Shown here: in pieces, positions 56,098 through 63,918 of the stretch
Numbering within the stretch: position 1 is the stretch's first letter
Layout of the letters: each line of letters opens with the position of its first letter
From: an uncultured Aquimarina sp.
GTDB lineage: Bacteria > Bacteroidota > Bacteroidia > Flavobacteriales > Flavobacteriaceae
Assembly: GCA_947492105.1 (NCBI GenBank)
Contig: CANLMN010000008.1
Span: 62,001-126,000, forward strand
Length of the DNA stretch: 64,000 nucleotides
Direction of reading: 5' to 3'
The notes under the pieces: model-generated
Seen by the model: only the letters and a program-made list of their open reading frames with translations
What the model was told of the DNA's origin: nothing
The model's database searches: none
Position numbers and translations under genes: made by a program

Positions 56098-56275
56098 TAC
56101 TTGCAAGATCGACCAGAAGAAAGAAATCTCTTGGGAATAGTGCTAGCTAATTCTTTAATTAATTGAAGGGGATTCTTTGCAATGTATAAGAGTATTACGA
56201 GTAAAAAAGACGGAAATTGCATAAAAAGGAGATTTTTATAGTAAATCGAAAGAGATTCAAATCACTGCTATCATA
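56098..56275 (+). repeat. Dispersed intergenic repeat family D, copy 2
   Basis: Counterpart of 54525-54685, following the PLP-enzyme gene: GATCGACCAGAAGA, GGAATAGTGCTAGCTAATT, AGTATTACGAGTAAAAAAG, GACGGAAATTGCATAAAAA. Together with an A copy it fills the 576-bp gap before bshB1. Confidence 0.4.
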
Positions 56276-56310
56276 CAATCAATAGCAATCAATGATACGT
56301 CCCTTTTAGA

Positions 56311-56443
56311 TAATCCTAAGCTAACAATTAGCTTCTTTTTCTACCATTTTTTCACTAGAAAATTAAACTGTAGCCACTGCTATACTTAACTTTTATAGTT
56401 CAAATTACTATGGTCTACAATTACACTTTAACTGCTATTATAC
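56311..56443 (+). repeat. Dispersed intergenic repeat family A, copy 6
   Basis: Close match to copy 2: CTTCTTTTTCTACCATTTTT, TCACTAGAAAATTAAAC, TGTAGCCACTGCTATACTTA, TTTTATAGTTCAAATTACTA, TGGTCTACAATTACACTTTA. Between the PLP enzyme and bshB1. Confidence 0.78.
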
Positions 56444-56612
56444 CAAAATGATAGAGCAAAACAACAGCATCCATAACCCCGCCTTTTTAGGTTTATTTTT
56501 AGAACTAATCTTGACTGTCAATCTATAATAATTTCTAAATTTTGATGTCAAAAATTAATTCAAATACATCACACACGATTTCAAAGTTGGGCTGGTATTA
56601 CTATATTTGAGC

Positions 56613-57329
56613 ATGAAATTAGATATACTAGCCATTGGTGCGCATCCTGATGATGTAGAATTAAGTTGTAGTGCAACTATCGCCAAAGAAATATCCCTCG
56701 GAAAAAAAGTAGGGATTTTAGATTTAACCAAAGGAGAACTTGGAACCCGAGGAACCACCGAAACTCGAAAAGACGAAGCCGCGGAAGCTGCAAAAATATT
56801 AGGCGTTACTGTACGCGAAAATCTAGGTTTCAGTGATGCCTTTTTTATCAATGACAAGGCTCATCAATTAGCTATAATTGAAGTGCTACGCAAATACCAA
56901 CCAGAAGTAGTATTATGTAATGCCATCCAAGATCGACATATCGATCACGGAAAAGGAAGTAAACTCACTAGTGATGCCTGTTTTCTATCTGGCCTGCGCA
57001 AAATAGAAACCTTTTGTGATGGTGTATCACAAGATCCGTGGCGTCCCAAACATGTATATCATTACATACAATGGAATACTATTAAACCCGATTTTGTTGT
57101 TGACGTAAGTGGTTTTATGGATATTAAATTACAAAGTGTTTTAGCCTACAAAACACAATTTCATAATCCTGATATTAATGAGCCCGCTACCCCTATATCA
57201 AGTTCTAATTTTAAAGACAGTATTTATTACAGAGCAGCAGATTTGGGCAGGCTTATTGGTGTAGATCACGGAGAAGGATTTACCGTTGAACGCTATGTTG
57301 CAGTAGATTCCATTTTTGATCTTATTTAA
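56613..57329 (+). CDS. bshB1: Bacillithiol biosynthesis deacetylase
   Basis: 238 residues from ATG 56613; a TTG six bases upstream (56607) is an alternative start. BshB1 removes the acetyl group from N-acetylglucosaminyl-malate in bacillithiol synthesis. It is a PIG-L/LmbE-type zinc enzyme: AHPDDVELSCSATI with ligands His11 and Asp14, RHIDHGKGS with a further His, and GELGTRGTTETRKDEAAEAAKILGV. Length and motifs fit BshB1 rather than the related mycothiol MshB. It implies a bacillithiol-based thiol pool, as in many Bacteroidota. The tRNA-His gene and its promoter follow immediately. Confidence 0.9.
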   Translation: MKLDILAIGAHPDDVELSCSATIAKEISLGKKVGILDLTKGELGTRGTTETRKDEAAEAAKILGVTVRENLGFSDAFFINDKAHQLAIIEVLRKYQPEVVLCNAIQDRHIDHGKGSKLTSDACFLSGLRKIETFCDGVSQDPWRPKHVYHYIQWNTIKPDFVVDVSGFMDIKLQSVLAYKTQFHNPDINEPATPISSSNFKDSIYYRAADLGRLIGVDHGEGFTVERYVAVDSIFDLI

Positions 57330-57354
57330 GATCAAAAAAAAAGTGTTTTTTATT

Positions 57355-57384
57355 TTGTAGAAACAAAGAAACATCTTATTTTTG
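57355..57384 (+). promoter_or_regulatory. tRNA-His promoter
   Basis: TTG (57355-57357) and TATTTTTG (57377-57384), 19 bases apart, fit the -33/-7 consensus, with the tRNA starting about 17 bases downstream. It begins 26 bp past the bshB1 stop. Confidence 0.7.
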
Positions 57385-57399
57385 CACCCGAAATCAAAT

Positions 57400-57474
57400 G
57401 GTGGTTGTAGCTCAGTTGGTTAGAGCACTGGTTTGTGGTACCAGGGGTCGCGGGTTCGAATCCCGTCTTCCACC
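57400..57474 (+). tRNA. tRNA-His (GTG)
   Basis: Cloverleaf with D arm GCTC/GAGC, anticodon arm CTGGT/ACCAG and anticodon GTG (57435-57437), and T arm GCGGG-TTCGAAT-CCCGT. The G at 57400 is the extra G-1 of tRNA-His, opposite C73 at 57474. The acceptor arms GTGGTTG and CTTCCAC leave U5-U68 and U6-U67 unpaired. It is followed by a terminator. Confidence 0.93.
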
Positions 57475-57485
57475 CTTAAACTCCC

Positions 57486-57511
57486 AAAACCCTTGTAAAC
57501 ACAAGGGTTTT
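57486..57511 (+). terminator. Terminator after tRNA-His
   Basis: AAAACCCTTGT (57486-57496) and ACAAGGGTTTT (57501-57511) form an 11-bp stem with loop AAAC, followed by a T run. Starts 12 bp after the tRNA. Confidence 0.8.
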
Positions 57512-57688
57512 TTGGTTTTTACACAAAAAGCTGTGTCAAATTTGTGCCAACACATTGTTTTTTTTACAACTTCTAATCCTCCTAAAATCACTTTTTTTCC
57601 GTTCACCTTCTTCTTAATTGAGAAATACAGAATTTCTTTATTTTCTCATAATTAGAACGTGTTTTTTGGATCATTCCCAAAAGTGTGT

Positions 57689-58112
57689 ATGGATTTAAAT
57701 AAGAATCTGATCGTCGCAGAAAAAAAAAAAAAAAAAAAAAAAAAAACAGATACCGGATCCTTATCTAGATTTACCGAAAGCTTTCTTACCAAAACTGCTG
57801 GTTACCCATTTTGATAATGTTAAACAGTCTACCACCAAAGAGGTTCTTCATTTATATTTTGAAAAGAAGAAGAATACTCCAAAAGAGTTTTCAGCAGGTG
57901 TGATTATTTCTCACGGTTTTCAGAAGAAAATAACGATTCTGGATTTTCCTATTTGTGGTAAACAAGTATATCTTCATATTAAGCGCAGCAGATAGCTAAA
58001 CAAAACTACCAAAGAAGTAGTTCAAAGAGACTGGAATCTAGTAGCACAGGGAGCTCGTATGACAGTTGAGTTTGCTGCTTTTTTAAAAGTCCTTAATCAC
58101 TACCAAACCTAA
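57689..58112 (+). pseudogene. ISAon1-type transposase, N-terminal protein remnant
   Basis: The frame from about 57747 reads LPKAFLPKLLVTHFDNVK, FEKKKNTPKEFSAG, SHGFQKKITILDFPI, KQVYLHIKRSR then TAG, then continuing KTTKEVVQRDWNLVAQGAR to TAA at 58110. The ATG at 57689 (MDLNKNLIVAE) is one base out of frame because of a 27-base poly(A) run (57720-57746). So it carries a frameshift and an in-frame stop where a Trp codon is expected. Confidence 0.8.
57720..57746 (+). repeat. 27-base poly(A) tract
   Basis: An unbroken A run inside the transposase remnant. It is the longest homopolymer I noticed and shifts the reading frame by one base relative to the upstream ATG. Confidence 0.9.
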
Positions 58113-59058
58113 CGATTGTCATACCATTGGTAGTTTTTATGAAGTTAATGGCAAGAAACTACAACGGCAGCATCGAAATTACTTAAGTGAATTTAAAGAA
58201 TGGTTAGTTTTTCCTGAGAATATAAGCAAGTATCTATCTATTAACAAGACTACTCTTTCTAAAAGAGAACTCTATACTATTATCACCAATAAAAAAGCGA
58301 AAGGTAAGAAAGATGCTATTGCAGCGATATTGGCAGAAACTAAAGTAAAACCCATCATAGAACAACTACTTAAAATCCCTAAATTACTCAGAGATAAAGT
58401 AAAAGAAATTACCCTAGATATAGCTAATCCCATCCATGAAGATAGATTACTAAGAAATGTTTTACTAAAACTATACTGGTTACAAATCGTTTTCACGTGC
58501 AAAAACTTGCTTTAGAAGCTCTGTAAGATATCAGAATCAAGCATCGGTGGAAAGCTATAGACTTCGAAAATGAACAAATCAAACAAGCTAAGAAGACTCA
58601 AAAACACTTCAATCCAGAGATTTTTAGCAATGGAGATACCAGAAAACAACTTTTAACTAGAAGTAGATATCTACCCTACAAATCTCCAGATAACTGGACA
58701 CAAAATCAATACTTGAAAGCTAAAACACTCTTTGAACAATATCCAGATATTAAAAAAGTATACAACTTAGTCCAAGGATTAAGAAATATCTTTAATACAG
58801 CCACTTCCATACAAACAGCTTATACCAAACTAGCACATTGGCTGTAAAGATGTAGAGCAAACAGAATTTAAAGCATTTAGCACTATAGACAATACCATAA
58901 CAATAAACTACAGAGCTATACTAAATCACTTTATCAATCGTAGTACAAATGTGTCAGCAGAATCTTTTAATGCAAAAATAAAAGCATTTAGAGCACAGTT
59001 TAGAGGAGTCAAAAATGTAGAATTCTTCCTTTTTAGATTAACTAGAATATTTGCATAA
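58113..59058 (+). pseudogene. ISAon1-type DDE transposase remnant
   Basis: Starting at about 58120 the translation reads GSFYEVNGKKLQRQHRN, then LVFPENISKYLSINKTTLSKREL, TNKKAKGKKDAIAAI and EITLDIANP, then a stop (about 58513). After frameshifts it resumes with QKLALEAL, KHRWKAIDFENEQI, DTRKQLLTRSRYLPYKSP, YPDIKKVYNLVQGLRNIFNT and, in another frame, NRSTNVSAESFNAKIKAF to TAA at 59056-59058. The first catalytic Asp is replaced (NKTT) and the later Glu (SAES) remains. At least three stops or frameshifts, so it is inactive. Confidence 0.85.
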
Positions 59059-59122
59059 CAACTTTAATCCCACAACTTTTTTACTTGAGTTCTGACTGCC
59101 CTTTTACAGTTCAGGTGCTCTA

Positions 59123-59167
59123 AAACAAAAAAGTCCATTCAAGTAAACTTGATGGACTTTTTTGTTT
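59123..59167 (-). terminator. Terminator downstream of tRNA-Val copy 1
   Basis: 16-base arms 59123-59138 and 59152-59167 are exact reverse complements (AGTCCAT/ATGGACT with A/T runs), extended by a further 5-bp helix after a bulge. It ends transcription of the minus-strand tRNA 29 bp away. Confidence 0.85.
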
Positions 59168-59195
59168 CAAATCACAACTTAGTTGTGAGTGATTG

Positions 59196-59270
59196 TGGGC
59201 AATGAGGGATTCGAACCCCCGACCCCTTGGGTGTAAACCAAGTGCTCTGAACCAACTGAGCTAATTGCCC
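59196..59270 (-). tRNA. tRNA-Val (TAC), copy 1
   Basis: Minus-strand cloverleaf: acceptor GGGCAAT/ATTGCCC with discriminator A, D arm GCTC/GAGC, anticodon arm CTTGG/CCAAG with anticodon TAC, and T arm GGGGG-TTCGAAT-CCCTC. Identical to the copy at 59501-59575. Confidence 0.95.
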
Positions 59271-59468
59271 TTACTCTTAAGGACTGCGAATATACAACTC
59301 TTTTTACTATCCACCAAAATAAACTTAGCATAAACTTCAAAACTGTCTGCTTTTTGCTAAAATCCTTTTTGCACTACACAGGATACCCCATAACATCTTC
59401 TTCTTTTTTGGAGCTAAGCTCTTGTTCACTCCATGCAGCACCATACATCTAATAATAGTACAAAAAAA

Positions 59469-59492
59469 ATCCATACAAATGTATGGATTTTT
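59469..59492 (-). terminator. Terminator downstream of tRNA-Val copy 2
   Basis: AATCCATAC and GTATGGATT form a 9-bp stem around a short A/T loop with T runs on both strands, 9 bp past the tRNA 3' end. It separates the two tRNA-Val genes, so each likely has its own unit. Confidence 0.75.
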
Positions 59493-59500
59493 ATATTCTG

Positions 59501-59575
59501 TGGGCAATGAGGGATTCGAACCCCCGACCCCTTGGGTGTAAACCAAGTGCTCTGAACCAACTGAGCTAATTGCCC
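59501..59575 (-). tRNA. tRNA-Val (TAC), copy 2
   Basis: Identical in sequence to the copy at 59196-59270, with all arms intact and anticodon TAC. The 225 bp between the copies hold no gene that I can support apart from the terminator. Confidence 0.95.
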
Positions 59576-59698
59576 TATTTGCTGTTAGCGGTGGCAAATT
59601 TAATACTCTTTTACTGTTTACCAAAATAAAACAGGAGTTTTTTTCTATTTTATTTCAGAAACAACCATAATCATCTCTTTATGATTAATTTAAAAAAA

Positions 59699-60457
59699 TT
59701 AATTTGTAAAGAATGTTTTTTCAATAAACAAATTCACCCAATTATCTTGACTTACCGCCATCATTGTAAACCTATATTCTTGATCTAATTCAAGAATTGG
59801 ATTCATCGTCGGATCCGTAATATTCAAGACGACATTATCCAAGTTATAAAAAGTAAAATCTTTTTCCAATGTATAGGTACCAGAAACCAAATTGCCTTTT
59901 GTATCTGATATAACTTGGAAATAAATTACATTTTCGTCGATCAAACCATCACTCCAGGTAAAAGATGGTGTAACACCATTATCTGTTACTGTAGCCAAAT
60001 CAGAATTCACTTCTGTTGGCTTAGTATTTGTTTTTAATCGAATAGGATTACATACATGCAGTTTTCCTTCACTTTTGTACGTGACTATCCCCATACGCTC
60101 CCCACGAAATACTGAATTATTAAACTTTCTTAGATATCCATTAAAAACTGGCTCATCCATCAAATCTTTTGCTCTGTAAGCAGAAAAATTTAATGAATCT
60201 GCAACATTTTCCGTTTCAAAATACCGAAATTCTGTAGCTCCATCAATTGGATAAAAAAAGATCGTAGTTGGCTGGGCGTCTGTAGTATTAAATAAGCCTC
60301 CCTCCTTACCTCCTGCACAAGCAATAAGATCGGTCATTTCTAAAGCAGCATTGAGTTCGATATAATCTGCAAGGACATTTTCTTGCAAAGAGCTTTTGTG
60401 ATTCTTCTCACAAGAAAAACAAAATACGAGAATAAAAACACCAAAAAAAATCTTCAT
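59699..60457 (-). CDS. Uncharacterised lipoprotein
   Basis: 252 residues. A lipoprotein signal peptide (MKIFFGVFILVFCFSC, acylated Cys16) points to the outer surface or envelope. The mature part starts with a helical stretch (ENVLADYIELNAALEMTDL) containing a Cys, then a beta-rich domain with SGTYTLEKDFTFYNLDNVVL and EYRFTMMAVSQDNW, possibly immunoglobulin-like. I do not recognise the family. It lies 80 bp after folC on the same strand. Confidence 0.65.
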   Translation of the reverse strand: MKIFFGVFILVFCFSCEKNHKSSLQENVLADYIELNAALEMTDLIACAGGKEGGLFNTTDAQPTTIFFYPIDGATEFRYFETENVADSLNFSAYRAKDLMDEPVFNGYLRKFNNSVFRGERMGIVTYKSEGKLHVCNPIRLKTNTKPTEVNSDLATVTDNGVTPSFTWSDGLIDENVIYFQVISDTKGNLVSGTYTLEKDFTFYNLDNVVLNITDPTMNPILELDQEYRFTMMAVSQDNWVNLFIEKTFFTN

Positions 60458-60537
60458 AGGTTCACATTTTGACTCTATAAACTAGTCGAAATCAACCTAC
60501 AAAACTTTCAAATAAATCCCCTATACACTCTAATACA

Positions 60538-61755
60538 TCAAACCACTTCGGCAACAACAAATGTACTACCGCCAACAAACACAACATCGTCTGGAGTTGC
60601 TATGCTCAAAGCTGTTTTATACGCCTGTTCTACATCACTATAATACATTCCTTGCAAACCATAAATCTGTGCCTTCTGTTGTAGAATAGTTGCATCTAAT
60701 CCACGTGAGATTTCTGGTTTGGCAAAGTAATATCTAGCATCTTTGGGAAATAACGGTAAAATTCGTGATAGATCCTTGTCATCAACCACTCCTATCACAC
60801 AATGCAAATTTCGATACTGCTCCGCCTGTAACTGTTCAAAAACATATCTCAAACCCTCTGCATTATGTCCAGTATCACAAATAACTTTTGGATGCTCTTG
60901 GAGTATCTGCCAACGTCCCAATAAACCTGTATTCTTCATTACATTCGATAATCCACTTGCGATAGCATCTTCAGAAATACCCCATCCTTTCTCTATTAAG
61001 ATTTCTAACGTTTGAAGAACTGTTTTACTATTTTCTTTTTGATAACTTCCTTTCAGATCCGATGAATAAATCTTCTTGGTATATTTTGATGCCTCATACA
61101 ACCTACTGCTTTGTTCTTTTGCTACTTCTTCAAAAACCCTTTGTGTAGCAGCTACACTACTTCCAATAACCACTGGAATCTTACTTTTAATAATACCTGC
61201 TTTCTCTGCAGCAATCTCAGCCAAAGTTGTACCCAAAAAATTAGTATGATCTAGACCAATATTTGTTATCACTGATATTTCTGGAGTGACAACATTGGTC
61301 GCATCTAATCGACCTCCTAGCCCTACCTCTATGACAGCAACATCTATTTGCTCCATAGCAAAATATGCAAAAGCCATTCCGACAGTCATCTCAAAGAACG
61401 ACAATTGATGATTCTCAAAGTACGTTTTATGTTTTTCAACAAACTCCGTCACAAACTGTTCTTCCACCACACTCCCATTAATCCTAATACGTTCTCTAAA
61501 ATCTTTGAGATGCGGAGAGGTGTATAACCCTACTTTGTAACCCGCCTCTTGCAGTACAGAGGCTAGCATGTGACTTGTCGAGCCTTTTCCATTGGTACCA
61601 GCTACATGGATTGTTTTAAATTTTTTCTCTGGATTTCCTAAATACGTCACAAGACCAATAGCCTTGGACAAATCTATTTTATAGTCAGCCCCTCCTTGTT
61701 TTTGATACATTGGCAACTGAACAAATAACCAGTCAAGAGTCTGTTGATAAGTCAT
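60538..61755 (-). CDS. folC: Bifunctional folylpolyglutamate synthase/dihydrofolate synthase
   Basis: 405 residues, the usual FolC length. It joins glutamates to dihydropteroate or folates with ATP. Motifs are TIHVAGTNGKGSTSHML (P-loop), GLYTSPHLKDFRERIRING, IEVGLGGRLDATNV, ISVITNIGLDHTNFLG and the C-terminal domain CDTGHNAEGL with VVDDKD. It diverges only slightly in spacing from the TonB-like gene upstream (103 bp) and may share its transcript. Confidence 0.93.
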   Translation of the reverse strand: MTYQQTLDWLFVQLPMYQKQGGADYKIDLSKAIGLVTYLGNPEKKFKTIHVAGTNGKGSTSHMLASVLQEAGYKVGLYTSPHLKDFRERIRINGSVVEEQFVTEFVEKHKTYFENHQLSFFEMTVGMAFAYFAMEQIDVAVIEVGLGGRLDATNVVTPEISVITNIGLDHTNFLGTTLAEIAAEKAGIIKSKIPVVIGSSVAATQRVFEEVAKEQSSRLYEASKYTKKIYSSDLKGSYQKENSKTVLQTLEILIEKGWGISEDAIASGLSNVMKNTGLLGRWQILQEHPKVICDTGHNAEGLRYVFEQLQAEQYRNLHCVIGVVDDKDLSRILPLFPKDARYYFAKPEISRGLDATILQQKAQIYGLQGMYYSDVEQAYKTALSIATPDDVVFVGGSTFVVAEVV

Positions 61756-61858
61756 TTTTTGAGATTAGTGGTTAGAATTACAAATTTTGAGAGCTAATCC
61801 GCAATCAAATGAATATAATATATGAGTTAGAGGGCAGAAAAAAAAATCATCTAAAAAA

Positions 61859-62752
61859 TCACTCTGATAATTTAAAGTGGTATCGAATCGTCCCTATCTG
61901 CTTGGCAGGTGCTTTGGGATCTCTATTAAAACGAGTAGCTAGTGCTGCACGTTTTGCAGGATCCATAAGACATTTTATACTATTAGTGGTTCCTTTGACT
62001 CCGGGAGTAGCTTTAATAACTTTCCCATTTTGATCTACTTCGATTTTTACGACGACGACACCAGATTCATTACACTCTTGTACAAATCGTTCTTTGTTCA
62101 GTGCTTTGCGCCCTCCCAAGCGGTAATTCCCATCACCATCTAGCCCTTTTCCATTACCATAGTACGATTTTGCATTTGGATCTCCGTTTGGATCTCCTTT
62201 ATCACCTGCTGTTGCATCGTCGCCCTCTCCTCCTGTTGCTTTTCCATCACTTTTTGGACCATTCAAAAAGCTATCTAATGCATCAGAAGTTGCCTTATCT
62301 GGTTTTGGATCTGGTTTCTTTTCTTCAAGTTTTTTGACTGGTTTATCCGCTTTATCACTCTTTGTCTGTTTGGTAACAGGAGTCTTTTTATCAGGTTTTT
62401 CTGTAGGTTTTTCTCTCTTTTTATCTCGGACTTGTTCTATAACAGGAGCATCGGTTGTCTCTTGTGTAACGACCTCATCAATAACTTCTGTAGCATCTTC
62501 TTGCACTTCTTCAACTGGAGGAGGTGTTACTTCTGGAGTTGTCTCCTTGGGGGTTGCTTTGACAGGTTCTGTAGGTTGCTGATCACCTGATCCTGTAAGA
62601 GTCGTTCCAAAGTTCACAGCGATCCCTCCTTCTGGCTCTTCTTCTTTTGATTGTAATCCAATCAGAAATAACAACAACAACAATAAGATGTGCAATATCA
62701 ATGTAATGACAAAAGACTTCTTTTTATGTTTGGTATCTAATACAATCATCAA
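61859..62752 (-). CDS. TonB-like energy transducer
   Basis: 297 residues. One N-terminal membrane segment (about 14-35) is followed by a long Pro/Lys/Glu/Thr-rich spacer (about 40-170), then a low-complexity Gly/Asp part, and a C-terminal TonB-like domain (about 225-297, CNESGVVVVKIEVDQNG and PAKQIGTIRYHFKL). TonB transmits energy from the ExbBD motor to outer-membrane receptors. The long charged spacer and the two downstream partner genes exbD and exbB on the same strand support the role. The C-terminal domain is of the shorter Bacteroidota type. Confidence 0.85.
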   Translation of the reverse strand: MMIVLDTKHKKKSFVITLILHILLLLLLFLIGLQSKEEEPEGGIAVNFGTTLTGSGDQQPTEPVKATPKETTPEVTPPPVEEVQEDATEVIDEVVTQETTDAPVIEQVRDKKREKPTEKPDKKTPVTKQTKSDKADKPVKKLEEKKPDPKPDKATSDALDSFLNGPKSDGKATGGEGDDATAGDKGDPNGDPNAKSYYGNGKGLDGDGNYRLGGRKALNKERFVQECNESGVVVVKIEVDQNGKVIKATPGVKGTTNSIKCLMDPAKRAALATRFNRDPKAPAKQIGTIRYHFKLSE

Positions 62753-62822
62753 GTGTTTTTTCTGCCTCTATTATATCAATAATGTGAATTTTCTTGTTAG
62801 ATTCCACAAAGCTACATCGCTG

Positions 62823-63215
62823 TTAGTCAGGTTTAACTGCCAAAATGACTTTAAAACGGTTACGATTTGCAATATCCATTACAGTTACAGCCTTTTCTAC
62901 AGGAACTCCCACTTCTGCTCTAAGAATTATTGTAGGATCATCCACTCCGGACAAACGCTTTCTAAGTGCTCCTTCTAAGTTTCTATTTTGAATCCTATCC
63001 TTACCAATATAATAATCCAAATTTTTGGTAATATTTACAGATACAGTTGGCGTATTTGTCGTTTTACCTTTTGCTTTTGGCAAAATCAAATCCAAAGCTT
63101 CTGGCGTTACATTAGAGGAGGTCAACATAAAAAAGATCAATAACAAAAAAACAATATCTGTCATTGATGACATGCTGAACTCTGGGCTTACTTTATTTCT
63201 TCCGCGTAAATTCAT
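62823..63215 (-). CDS. exbD: ExbD-family biopolymer transport protein
   Basis: 130 residues. A single N-terminal membrane segment (about 18-37, SMTDIVFLLLIFFMLTSS) with the proton-path Asp at about 21 precedes a small periplasmic domain. ExbD works with ExbB and TonB to harvest the proton gradient. Its stop lies 70 bp before the TonB-like gene, and exbB ends 1 bp away, so the three genes form one operon. Confidence 0.92.
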   Translation of the reverse strand: MNLRGRNKVSPEFSMSSMTDIVFLLLIFFMLTSSNVTPEALDLILPKAKGKTTNTPTVSVNITKNLDYYIGKDRIQNRNLEGALRKRLSGVDDPTIILRAEVGVPVEKAVTVMDIANRNRFKVILAVKPD

Positions 63216-63216
63216 C

Positions 63217-63918
63217 CTAAGTAGGTTCGTTTAACAAATCAAGGAAATCTACTGCCGTGGCTTCCATTTGATGCACTACTTTGTCCGTCTTTACAACAAG
63301 GTGATTATACCCTATGTACGCAATAATACCAACTACCAACCCTGCAACAGTTGTAGTCATTGCTGTATAAATCCCTTCTGCAAGGAGTCCCATTTCTGCT
63401 TGTCCTCCACTCGTCGCTAATTTATGAAATGCCAGTACCATACCTATCACTGTACCTAAGAAACCAATCATTGGTGCAGCTCCGGCAACTGTAGCCAAAA
63501 CACTTACATTACGCTCTAATTTATAGATCTCTAATCGACCTGCATTTTCTATAGCTGTGTTTATATCATCCAATGGACTTCCAATTCGAGAAATTCCTTT
63601 TTCTGTCAATCGTGACACTGGATTATCTGTTTTGGCACATAATATTTTTGCCTCTTCTATATTTCCTTTGGCTACATTTATTTTGATTTGCGTCATAAAA
63701 TCTGTATCCACATGAGAAGCAGCTTTTATTGCAAAAATACGTTCGAAATAAATGTACACCGCTACAAAAAGCAACACAAATAGAATCCCAATAATGATGA
63801 TACCACCGGGACCTCCGCTCATTAATAAACTAATTAAAGAAACCGATTGTTCTTCGGTTTCTGTAGCAGCGTCTGCGGCTTCTTGAAAAAAACTTGCAAG
63901 CATTAAAAAGTTTGCCAT
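63217..63918 (-). CDS. exbB: ExbB/MotA/TolQ-family proton channel
   Basis: 233 residues. Three membrane segments are evident (about 38-60, 137-160 and 182-203) with the family motif GLLAEGIYTAMTTTVAGLVVGI and PMIGFLGTVIGMV. A short region before the first segment is helical and may act as a signal anchor. With ExbD it forms the motor energising TonB. Its start lies at the right edge, with 82 bp beyond it that show no gene. Confidence 0.94.
   Translation of the reverse strand: MANFLMLASFFQEAADAATETEEQSVSLISLLMSGGPGGIIIIGILFVLLFVAVYIYFERIFAIKAASHVDTDFMTQIKINVAKGNIEEAKILCAKTDNPVSRLTEKGISRIGSPLDDINTAIENAGRLEIYKLERNVSVLATVAGAAPMIGFLGTVIGMVLAFHKLATSGGQAEMGLLAEGIYTAMTTTVAGLVVGIIAYIGYNHLVVKTDKVVHQMEATAVDFLDLLNEPT

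Larger units (their letters stand above)
57665..59090 (+). mobile_element. Decayed ISAon1-type insertion sequence
   Basis: Contains the transposase remnants described in the next two entries. The likely ends (about 57665 with GATCATTCCCAAAAGTGTGT and about 59090 with CCCACAACTTTTTTACTTGAG) resemble degenerate inverted repeats, but I cannot fix exact borders or a target duplication. It lies just after the tRNA-His gene. Confidence 0.7.

Noticed and set aside
56602-56609. TATATTTG close to the bshB1 start
   Set aside because: It fits TAnnTTTG but would put the start site at the ATG itself, and the nearest TTG is only 12 bases away; probably chance in AT-rich DNA.
57398-57606. Frames reading across the tRNA-His gene, including one with GGRRDSNPRP
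   Set aside because: This string is the familiar antisense translation of a tRNA gene; not a protein.
59337-59624. 95-codon minus frame across tRNA-Val copy 2
   Set aside because: Spurious antisense translation over the tRNA and its terminator.
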